A stretch of 30,509 nucleotides of DNA, from the NCBI GenBank assembly GCA_944324205.1, contig CALUVK010000002.1, forward strand, positions 1 through 30,509. The letters are read 5' to 3'. The notes beneath the pieces are model-generated. The model saw nothing but the letters and a program-made list of their open reading frames with translations. It ran no database searches and was not told the DNA's origin. The first letter of the stretch is position 1. Every line of letters starts with the position of its first letter. A program made the translations under genes and the position numbers. This document shows positions 24,321-30,509 of this stretch, piece after piece. The stretch comes from Candidatus Gastranaerophilales bacterium. Lineage in GTDB: Bacteria > Cyanobacteriota > Vampirovibrionia > Gastranaerophilales > Gastranaerophilaceae.

Positions 24321-24524
24321 ATGTTTATATTAAATGTAACACCTTTATTTGGTGTATTATTTAAATTTTACAAAAGACTCTATCTTGTATATGCCTTTAT
24401 TATATCAGGATTTTTTATTTTTGCCAAAATGAGATTTATAAGAAGAATTTCATATAAAAGATTGATGGCACATTTTTATAAAAATGCTATAAAAATAAAA
24501 AAAAGAGGTTTTTGTGGCTTATAA
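24321..24524 (+). CDS. Possible small membrane protein
   Basis: 67 codons from ATG 24321: one hydrophobic segment (LYLVYAFIISGFFIFA) followed by a strongly basic tail (RFIRRISYKR, IKIKKR). The stop lies 11 bases inside the following AAA+ gene, which would allow coupling. No ribosome binding site is visible, and AT-rich intergenic DNA easily yields such frames, so this is tentative. Confidence 0.3.
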   Translation: MFILNVTPLFGVLFKFYKRLYLVYAFIISGFFIFAKMRFIRRISYKRLMAHFYKNAIKIKKRGFCGL

Positions 24525-26124
24525 ATTATCAAATTTAATCCGGGCGAGATTTCCGCTTATTTATATTACAACTTTTGAAGAAGATAGAGTTACTAAATAC
24601 ATTAAATCTATTGTTACAGATGTAAAGCAAGTTAAATTTGAACGTGAAGTTTTTATCTGGACACAAACAGAAGGCCTTTATAATGATACACAAAAGAAAT
24701 CTGTTTCCGATACAACCTGTCCCAATAAAATGCTGGAATATATTAGGCGATATGAAAAAGATGCTGTTTTCATAATATATGATTTCCATGTAAATTTCGG
24801 TCCTAAGAACAGAACGCCGGATTATAATGTAATAAGAAAAATCAGGGATATAGTTCCTGATTTAAAGCTTGGAGCAGTTAGGAAGACTGTATTTTTTGTG
24901 GCTCCGGAGCTTTTAATTCCGGAAGCATTACAAAAAGAGATTACAATTTTTGATTTCCCGCTTCCTACCCTAAAAGAAGTCAGAGCAAAGTTTGACAGCA
25001 TGCTAAATCAGAATAAGACTGTTCAGACTAATATGACAGAGGATGAGAAAGATAAACTCTGTAAAGCTGCACTGGGTCTAACTTTGCAGGAAGCAGAAAG
25101 CGCGTTTGCTCTGGCTATGGTAAATGATGGGAAAATAGATATAAAGGATCTGCCTGTAATTTTGCAGGAAAAAGTTCAAGTAATTAAAAAGACGGGAATT
25201 TTAGAATTTATAAATTCGGAGTATTCAATCAAGGATATAGGCGGTTTGGATAATTTAAAAAGCTGGCTTTTGAAACGCAACAATTCCTGGTCGGAGCAGG
25301 CAAAGAAGTATTGTATTCCGGCTCCGAAAGGTGTGCTGGTAACAGGAGTACCAGGATGCGGAAAGAGTTTGACTGCAAAAGCAATGAGTACAATCTGGCA
25401 GCTGCCGCTTTTGAAACTTGATTTTGGAAAAGTTTTTTCCGGACTTGTCGGAAGTTCGGAGGAAAATATGCGTCGTGCTTTAGCGACAGCAGAAGCTGTA
25501 GCGCCTTCTATTCTCTGGATAGATGAGATAGAAAAAGGCTTAAGCGGGCTTGGCTCTAATGGCGACAGCGGTGTTTCTTCAAGAATTTTCGGACAGTTTT
25601 TAACCTGGATGCAGGAAAAAGAAGCGCCGGTTTTTGTTATTGCAACAGCCAATAATATTAGTACGCTTCCTCCGGAGCTCTTAAGAAAAGGACGTTTTGA
25701 TGAAATATTCTTTGTCGATTTACCGACTCTTGCAGAAAGAAAAGAGATTTTTAAACTTCATCTTGAAAAAAGGCTTAAGGACAAGGAAGTCGCAAGCGAG
25801 GTTGCCGGTGTAAAAAACATCTGTACCGAACTCGCTAAGATGACTGAAGGTTTCATCGGTTCAGAAATTGAGCAGGTTGTTGTTTCAGCTCTTTGTGATG
25901 CATTTTTTGAAAACAGGCCTTTGAAATTTGAAGATTTGGAAAGAAGTATAAAAAATACAGTTCCGCTTTCAATGACTCAAAGAGAACAGATATTATCGCT
26001 TAGAGCCTGGGCTAATGTGAGAGCTGTTTCTGCAGCAAAGACATCTAATCTTAAACAGTACACAAAAGATGTTAATGAAGAAAATATTACCTCATCAAGA
26101 GGCGGAAGAACTTTAGATTTTTAG
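24514..26124 (+). CDS. Ycf46-like AAA+ ATPase
   Basis: 536 residues, starting with GTG preceded by AAGAGG (24503-24508). The N-terminal domain of about 220 residues is typical of Ycf46 (ARFPLIYITTFEEDR). The AAA+ module has Walker A GVPGCGKS (about 276-283), Walker B ILWIDEIEKG, the second region of homology FVIATANN...LPPELLRKGRFDE with arginine fingers, and a C-terminal lid. Ycf46 is encoded in cyanobacterial genomes and some algal plastids; its molecular role is poorly defined. Here it leads an operon with DUF1257- and DUF2997-like genes (gaps of 18 and 13 bases), so the three products probably act together. Confidence 0.88.
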   Translation: MAYKLSNLIRARFPLIYITTFEEDRVTKYIKSIVTDVKQVKFEREVFIWTQTEGLYNDTQKKSVSDTTCPNKMLEYIRRYEKDAVFIIYDFHVNFGPKNRTPDYNVIRKIRDIVPDLKLGAVRKTVFFVAPELLIPEALQKEITIFDFPLPTLKEVRAKFDSMLNQNKTVQTNMTEDEKDKLCKAALGLTLQEAESAFALAMVNDGKIDIKDLPVILQEKVQVIKKTGILEFINSEYSIKDIGGLDNLKSWLLKRNNSWSEQAKKYCIPAPKGVLVTGVPGCGKSLTAKAMSTIWQLPLLKLDFGKVFSGLVGSSEENMRRALATAEAVAPSILWIDEIEKGLSGLGSNGDSGVSSRIFGQFLTWMQEKEAPVFVIATANNISTLPPELLRKGRFDEIFFVDLPTLAERKEIFKLHLEKRLKDKEVASEVAGVKNICTELAKMTEGFIGSEIEQVVVSALCDAFFENRPLKFEDLERSIKNTVPLSMTQREQILSLRAWANVRAVSAAKTSNLKQYTKDVNEENITSSRGGRTLDF

Positions 26125-26142
26125 AAGATAGGAGATTTTTAT

Positions 26143-26688
26143 ATGTCTTGTACGGTATTTGCACTACCTTATGCGCTCGCCTGGGTTATCGGCTCTGTTG
26201 TGGTAGGGGCTATAAAATCCAGAGATGAAATTGGTGGACTTGATATGGATATGGACATAGACTTAAACAGTTCAAATGATATTCAGGCACCTTGTGAGGA
26301 CGTTACTGTTATTACGGACAAGCATTTTATTGAAAAAAGTTTTGAGACTGCATTTATGGATAAAGATATTCTTGTAAAAACTCTTGAAGAGCACGGAGTC
26401 AGCGGTATTTCAGAGGATGAATTCGGGAGGATTACAGGTAAAGTCGATAATTATACGCTTATGTTTGAGAAAATGGAATCAGATAAGCCTTATTTTTTGA
26501 GAATTACGTGTCAAAATACTGATAATGCGGAAGAAAAACTCGGAGATTTAAGTTCCGAATACGCGCTTAATGTCCAAGAAGAAGCCTATCTTAATATTGT
26601 TGATAAACTTAAAGAAAATAATATGCAGATAGAAGATGAAGAAGTCATGGATGATAATACTATTGTCTTAACGGTTAATCTGGATTAA
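26143..26688 (+). CDS. DUF1257-like protein with N-terminal hydrophobic segment
   Basis: 181 residues, AGGAGA upstream of ATG. From about residue 60 on it follows the DUF1257 (Ycf35-like) pattern: TDKHFIEKSF, DKDILVKTLEEHGV, VDNYTLMFEK, YALNVQEEAYLNIVDKLKEN, and a final beta strand TIVLTVNL. Unlike the usual members, which begin directly with the domain, this protein opens with a hydrophobic stretch ALPYALAWVIGSVVVGAIK that could be a membrane anchor, then an Asp-rich linker (DMDMDIDL). It is the second gene of the ycf46 operon. Function unknown; DUF1257 assignment is from pattern and context. Confidence 0.7.
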   Translation: MSCTVFALPYALAWVIGSVVVGAIKSRDEIGGLDMDMDIDLNSSNDIQAPCEDVTVITDKHFIEKSFETAFMDKDILVKTLEEHGVSGISEDEFGRITGKVDNYTLMFEKMESDKPYFLRITCQNTDNAEEKLGDLSSEYALNVQEEAYLNIVDKLKENNMQIEDEEVMDDNTIVLTVNLD

Positions 26689-26701
26689 GGAGTTTATATA
26701 T

Positions 26702-26914
26702 ATGTCAGGAAAGAAATTAAAAATAAAATTACTGCCAAACGGTGAAATACAGATGGAAACTCAGGGTGTAAAAGGCAAGAAGTGTCTGGATTATATTGAT
26801 ATCCTGAAAAAGCTTGTTGATGTAAAAATAACTGATACACAGCTTTCACAAGAATACTATGAAACTGAAAATGAAATTGTAACGACTGATAACGCGGAAA
26901 TAAGATTGGATTAA
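26702..26914 (+). CDS. DUF2997-like small protein
   Basis: 70 residues, AAGGAG upstream of ATG. KIKLLPNGEIQMETQGVKGK followed by Cys and a helix CLDYIDILKKLV matches the DUF2997 pattern (strand, Asp/Asn-Gly turn, strand, G-x-x-G-x-x-C, helix). The C-terminal tail is acidic. It is the third gene of the ycf46 operon; the same order occurs in cyanobacteria as I recall it. No biochemical role is known to me. Confidence 0.75.
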   Translation: MSGKKLKIKLLPNGEIQMETQGVKGKKCLDYIDILKKLVDVKITDTQLSQEYYETENEIVTTDNAEIRLD

Positions 26915-26929
26915 TAACTTATAAAAAAG

Positions 26930-26975
26930 ATACAGCCATATTGAATAAAAAATATTCAATATGGCTGTATTTTTT
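26930..26975. terminator. Bidirectional terminator between the ycf46 operon and the sigma factor gene
   Basis: 18-base perfect stem (26930-26947 with 26953-26970; key stretch ACAGCCATATTGAAT), loop AAAAA, six T on the plus strand and a run of T on the minus strand beyond one base. It serves both convergent units. Confidence 0.92.
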
Positions 26976-27001
26976 CAGTTACTGTTGTACTCGTGGAATC
27001 T

Positions 27002-27895
27002 TTAATCTGCATAACAGGCTAAGGAAAAACTGCTTCTCAATTTATTTAATGCTCTCATTTCTGTTTGTCTAATACATTCTTTTGTAACTCCAAATAATTT
27101 GCCAATATCTTCCAGTGTTGTTTTTGCAAAGTTTTCCAGGCCAAACCTCATTTTGATAACAGTTTGTTCTCTTTCTTTTAATGTAGAAATAACGCATGTT
27201 AAATCTTTTTTCAATTGTTCATATTCAATATTTTCTTCAACATTGGTTTTTTCATCTTCTAAAACATCCGCAACATTAAGTTCACTTCCATTTTTACCAT
27301 CAAAACTCCCTTCAATTGAAATAGTAGAAGTGTATGCAGATAAAAATGTATCAATTTTTTCAGGTTCAATATTCATTTTTTGTGCAACATCACGATTGTT
27401 AATCTGGCAATTGTAAGTTTTTTCCATTTCAGCTTTTACTTTTGAAAATTTTGATAAAGTTTCTTGTATATAAACAGGGATTTTCATGCAGTATGATTGT
27501 TCAGAAATAGCTTTAAACATTGCTTGTTTTATCCACCATCCTGCATATGTTGAAAATCTATAACCTAGTTCAGGATTAAATTTTTCTACAGCTATCATTA
27601 AGCCCAAATTTCCTTCCTGAATTAAGTCTGTTATCGGTAACTTGGAAACATGTATAGCTTTTCTGGCAATTGTTAAAACTAATTTGAGGTTAGCTTGTAC
27701 TAAAACTTTTTTTGCGTTTTTGTCTCCATTTTGAGCTTTTCTGGCGATGTCTTTTTCTTCTTCTGCAGTTAGATTTCTAAAACTGTTAACTTTTCTCAAA
27801 TAAGCACCCATCTCGGAACTTGAGGAAGTAATTGCGGTATAACCGCATCTTGCGGGGTTGGAGACTTTTTTCATTTTGATTGATTGATCTTTCAT
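27002..27895 (-). CDS. RNA polymerase sigma factor, sigma-70 family (group 2-like)
   Basis: 297 residues. No region 1.1. Region 1.2 is MGAYLRKVNSFRNLTAEEE; regions 2.1-2.4 include DLIQEGNLGLMIAVEKFNPE and GYRFSTYAGWWIKQAM; region 3 is IPVYIQETLSKFSK; region 4.2 is TLEDIGKLFGVTKECIRQTE followed by ALNKLRSS. Close to RpoD in its DNA-contact regions, so it should read ordinary -35/-10 promoters; the short length and missing 1.1 fit a group 2 alternative factor like those of cyanobacteria. AGGAG precedes ATG, and TTGATT/TATTAT lies further upstream. No anti-sigma gene is adjacent. Confidence 0.9.
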   Translation of the reverse strand: MKDQSIKMKKVSNPARCGYTAITSSSSEMGAYLRKVNSFRNLTAEEEKDIARKAQNGDKNAKKVLVQANLKLVLTIARKAIHVSKLPITDLIQEGNLGLMIAVEKFNPELGYRFSTYAGWWIKQAMFKAISEQSYCMKIPVYIQETLSKFSKVKAEMEKTYNCQINNRDVAQKMNIEPEKIDTFLSAYTSTISIEGSFDGKNGSELNVADVLEDEKTNVEENIEYEQLKKDLTCVISTLKEREQTVIKMRFGLENFAKTTLEDIGKLFGVTKECIRQTEMRALNKLRSSFSLACYAD

Positions 27896-27948
27896 ACTTT
27901 TAAACTCCTGTATATTTTTGATAACACATAAACAATTTGTATATATTC

Positions 27949-27977
27949 ATAATATATCAAAAGTATATATTAATCAA
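27949..27977 (-). promoter_or_regulatory. Promoter of the sigma factor gene
   Basis: On the minus strand TTGATT (27972-27977), 17-base spacer, TATTAT (27949-27954). It gives a leader of about 45 bases containing AGGAG. Confidence 0.6.
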
Positions 27978-28161
27978 TACTTTTGTTAAGAAATATTACA
28001 AAAATCCCCCTATTTTTAAAAAAGTTTTACAAAACTTAATAAAAAGATGGAGGTAGAAAGTTCCAAAATTGATAGATTTTTGAAAATTTTCTGCAAATTT
28101 AAAGGGGGCAAAGCTTAACTATTGCCCTCCTGATTTAATTTATCTGTTTTTCTCTATAAAT
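27978..28161. other. Intergenic region with inverted repeats
   Basis: AAGTTTT/AAAACTT at 28022-28037, GGGCAA/TTGCCC at 28106-28127, and the 15-mer ACAAAACTTAATAAA (28029-28043), which also occurs in the intergenic region at 4741-4755. A 23-codon frame at 28047-28118 lacks a ribosome binding site. No gene is supported. Confidence 0.3.
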
Positions 28162-28206
28162 TAAAGATTCAGTCCGGCTGAAAAAATCAGCCGGACTGAA
28201 TCTTTA
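28162..28206 (-). terminator. Hairpin after the 670-residue repeat protein gene
   Basis: 20-base perfect stem (28162-28181 with 28187-28206; inner part CAGTCCGGCTGA), loop AAAAA, beginning six bases after the stop. Very stable, but the following minus-strand sequence has no long T-run. A second weaker hairpin (28106-28127) lies further on. Confidence 0.7.
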
Positions 28207-28211
28207 TAGGA

Positions 28212-30224
28212 CTAATAATACAACCGTTTCCACAAAACAAAAGCTTTATTTTCAGAATTCAGCAGTTCTGTTTTTACATTAGGCGTATTTATCATATCAA
28301 AAATTACTTGTGGTGTATTTATGACCGCACTTTGACAACTAGATAATATATCGCAAATCTCTTGCGGCTTAAATAATAGCTGCCCATCAGGAGTTTTACA
28401 ATCTGCAAGCTTTGCGACAACTTCCGGATATTTGTCTATCATATTCCAAACCTCAGTCTTATCATATTTTGCAAATCTCAAAGCATCTTCTAACTGAGAT
28501 CTAAGTATCTGACTGATTGGTGATGTATCATCTTTAAGTCTGGTTTGGCGAAGAGCACCTCTTATCGCCTCAGCTCTATCTTCATACTTCAGGCTCTTAA
28601 TATAAGAGATATCTCGCGGGTTATCTAACAATTCAAAGACTTCCGGGACATATTTTCTATTTGGATTAATTAGTGGATTAATAAGTATATTATAAGTTAG
28701 TTCAACATAGTCAAACAGCTGCTGTCCGTCCGGAGTATTGTATTCTGAAAGTTTATTCATAAACTCAGGATATTGACTTTCTGCCAGTAATGCTCTATGC
28801 ATTCTACCAGTGGGAGATTTATCCTTCATAATAGATGTCATTTCGCGTGGATTGTTTAATATTACAAAGAGTTTTTCAGGGTTTGAGTCTATTACCTTTT
28901 GAACATTCTTACTTAAACAAAAATCGATTATCCAATAATAAGGAAACAAAAGTTTTCCTTCCGGGGTTTTACATTCTGCAAGCCTTGTTATAACTTCCGG
29001 ATACTTAGTTATTATAAGCGAAATATCTTCGGTTGTTATCTTATTTGGATAGTAATCACTGAAGAACATGCTATCGTATAATTCTTCTTGAAGTTCTTTG
29101 CTGACAGATGGTTTTGCCGATGCAGGCTGTGCAGTTTTTCCCTCAACCTTATCCAACACTTTAACAGCATCTTGAGAAAGTCCTTTAGTATTGTTTCTAA
29201 CATAGCTGGTTGTATTAATATATGGCTGGCCTTTAACATCGATAGCAATAACTAGATCTCCCCCGGTTATAGGCTGGAAACCTTCTTTACCGACAATACC
29301 TTTAACACCTTCCGGTACTTCGGCAAACCTTACAGGCGCAGCTTTTCCGCTTGCTTGTATTGCTTTGCTGGCAGCACCCAATAGACCGGCCATTTCTAAA
29401 CCTTGAGCGCCTATAAAACTATCAGCTGCATCACCCAAACCTTTAGTAAATTCCCATAAACCTTCCATGATGGAAATTGCATTATTACCATCATCTACGT
29501 GTTTATCTACGTATGCTACTAAATCATCTAAATGAACAAATTCTTTTATAGATTGTTTAGCATCAGTAATTCCTAATTTGTCGTCTATATACTGACACAT
29601 ATATGCATTAAATTCTCCTAAGGCATTAAACATTCCTTCTTTATCGTTTTTATTATATGCACTTAAAAATTTTGACGTAATATGATTTTTACGTGCTTCA
29701 TGTGTCATTTTGTCAAAACGTTCATTTTCTATACTTGTATTTATATCTTTTGTTAATTCAACAACATTACGCGTGTCATTGGGATCAACCAAATCTTGGT
29801 TTTCTTCTACAAGCTTTTCAAACTGAGTATTTAATCTATCCTTTTGTGTCCTCACTTGTTTAGCAATCTTGCGGTTTTCAATGGTATCTTCATATTTTTT
29901 TCCGTTAATTTCAATTTTATCGGTTAATGAATCTAAATAAGACTTCTTCTCAAACTTATCTAAAATATCAAAATTCTGCGCTATGTTGTTATTGCCAAAC
30001 AAGCTAATCTTCTTTTGATATGAAGATAATTGATAATTCTGCGAACCTTCAGTTGTCTTCAACCAGCTATTTAATTCAGGCTTGTTGATTTCTCCTTTTG
30101 AAAGCATATATTCTGCTATATCATATTTGGTAAATTCTCTGCCATTCTGTTTTTCTAATTGTTTTAACTCTTTTAAATGTTTTTTTGCAAAAGAGTCAAT
30201 TTTTTGAGAGATTTGATTAGTCAT
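28212..30224 (-). CDS. Large repeat-containing protein of unknown function
   Basis: 670 residues, ATG preceded by AAAGGAC; not recognised. Residues 1-250 are charged and helical (coiled-coil tendency at 110-180). A Gly/Ala-rich hydrophobic stretch lies at 260-300 (GLLGAASKAIQASG), then a short beta-like part (GGDLVIAIDVKGQPY). From residue 400 on there are three copies of a repeat, starting at 408, 485 and 599, with consensus YPExxxxLxxxxTPxGxxLF, each followed about 40 residues later by a second block PExxFxxLxNPR (449, 527, 638; the last one degenerate). No signal peptide, TM anchor or catalytic motif is evident. The repeats suggest a helical protein-binding solenoid. It is a single-gene unit with a possible promoter near 30257-30280 and a hairpin after the stop. 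Confidence 0.7.
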   Translation of the reverse strand: MTNQISQKIDSFAKKHLKELKQLEKQNGREFTKYDIAEYMLSKGEINKPELNSWLKTTEGSQNYQLSSYQKKISLFGNNNIAQNFDILDKFEKKSYLDSLTDKIEINGKKYEDTIENRKIAKQVRTQKDRLNTQFEKLVEENQDLVDPNDTRNVVELTKDINTSIENERFDKMTHEARKNHITSKFLSAYNKNDKEGMFNALGEFNAYMCQYIDDKLGITDAKQSIKEFVHLDDLVAYVDKHVDDGNNAISIMEGLWEFTKGLGDAADSFIGAQGLEMAGLLGAASKAIQASGKAAPVRFAEVPEGVKGIVGKEGFQPITGGDLVIAIDVKGQPYINTTSYVRNNTKGLSQDAVKVLDKVEGKTAQPASAKPSVSKELQEELYDSMFFSDYYPNKITTEDISLIITKYPEVITRLAECKTPEGKLLFPYYWIIDFCLSKNVQKVIDSNPEKLFVILNNPREMTSIMKDKSPTGRMHRALLAESQYPEFMNKLSEYNTPDGQQLFDYVELTYNILINPLINPNRKYVPEVFELLDNPRDISYIKSLKYEDRAEAIRGALRQTRLKDDTSPISQILRSQLEDALRFAKYDKTEVWNMIDKYPEVVAKLADCKTPDGQLLFKPQEICDILSSCQSAVINTPQVIFDMINTPNVKTELLNSENKAFVLWKRLYY

Positions 30225-30509
30225 TTTAATGTCCTTTCTTTATTCGAGTTACACACTTCTTATTTTTTAGTAGTCAATGCTGTGATGTATATGTATATAT
30301 AGTATTTTCAGCCTTTTGACTAAAGATTTTTGAATAGAACTAATTATTTAGACCTGCTTCAGGAACCTTTATGTAACACAATACCTATTGAGTTACATTA
30401 GGGGTAAAAGCAAAGTAAGGAGCGTGTTTTGAAAACAAAAGGCAAAACAAGAAAATATCTTCCTCCCTAATCTTTCCCCGTTGGAATGGAAAGCGCGTTG
30501 GTTGGAAGC
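30225..30509. other. Gene-free right end of the window
   Basis: Contains the promoter region of the repeat protein gene (TTGACT around 30270 on the minus strand with TGTAAC 18 bases on) and the second copy of the palindromic element. The last 90 bases are more GC-rich, like the left end of the window. No gene is supported. Confidence 0.4.
30371..30398. repeat. Palindromic repeat element, copy 2
   Basis: Same core arms as copy 1 (TGTAACACAATA and TATTGAGTTACA, 30372-30397) with centre CC in place of TG. Flanks also correspond to copy 1: ACCTGCTTC upstream, and GGGGTAAA then GTAAGGA downstream, the latter matching the reverse complement of copy 1's other side. Confidence 0.7.

Noticed and set aside
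25176..25652. 158-codon frame antisense to the ycf46 AAA+ core
   Set aside because: Shadow of a well-supported gene; no ribosome binding site and no family features.
28944..29003. Ankyrin repeats in the 670-residue protein
   Set aside because: TPxG loops look similar, but the unit length (77 and 114) and helix pattern do not match the 33-residue ankyrin unit.

Overview
The window is an AT-rich bacterial chromosome segment. It most likely comes from a non-photosynthetic relative of Cyanobacteria, of the Vampirovibrionia / Gastranaerophilales ('Melainabacteria') kind. This is an inference from three traits: (i) scattered single pseudopilin genes with the leader G^FTLAEVLIT and a GIIGV(V/I)AA hydrophobic segment; (ii) a Ycf46-like AAA+ ATPase followed by DUF1257-like and DUF2997-like genes, a set otherwise typical of cyanobacteria; (iii) flagellar genes without any photosynthesis gene. 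I see no rRNA, tRNA, CRISPR array, transposase or phage gene.

Layout. 1-396: gene-free, hairpin-dense, comparatively GC-rich repeat region. 397-1119: pseudopilin. 1239-4464: MtaB-type tRNA methylthiotransferase, then an overlapping O-methyltransferase / LpxL-like acyltransferase pair closed by a terminator. 4857-7576 (minus): split glutamate synthase-like pair (type II glutamine amidotransferase, then ferredoxin-FMN synthase domain). 7680-8636: YcgR-like PilZ protein and a small unknown protein. 8658-13452: ComM/YifB ATPase, a second pseudopilin, a polysaccharide flippase, and PRPP synthetase. 13568-15855 (minus): XRE regulator, a candidate small RNA with its own promoter and terminator, a matrixin-like protein that has lost its zinc histidines and carries a TPR tail, and an unknown protein. 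15966-17855: a 40-residue protein, a larger protein beginning with the same domain, and MnmA. 17917-22024 (minus): PrsA/SurA-like lipoprotein, phosphomannomutase, dicarboxylate/glutamate symporter. 22194-24281 (minus): fliL-fliM-fliN operon. 24514-26914: Ycf46-DUF1257-DUF2997 operon. 27002-27895 (minus): sigma-70 factor. 28212-30224 (minus): 670-residue protein of unknown function with C-terminal repeats. 30225-30509: gene-free, with a second copy of a palindromic element also present near the left end.

How the genes fit together. Most of the window is ordinary chromosomal content: tRNA thiolation (MtaB, MnmA), nitrogen assimilation, nucleotide and sugar metabolism, envelope biogenesis and motility. 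The flagellar operon and the YcgR-like PilZ protein suggest c-di-GMP-modulated swimming, although the FliM here lacks the usual CheY-binding motif. The less explained parts are the inactive-looking matrixin, the small RNA, the stand-alone/fused domain pair, the Ycf46 trio with a putative membrane anchor, the repeat protein, and several promoters placed so close to start codons that the mRNAs should be leaderless.
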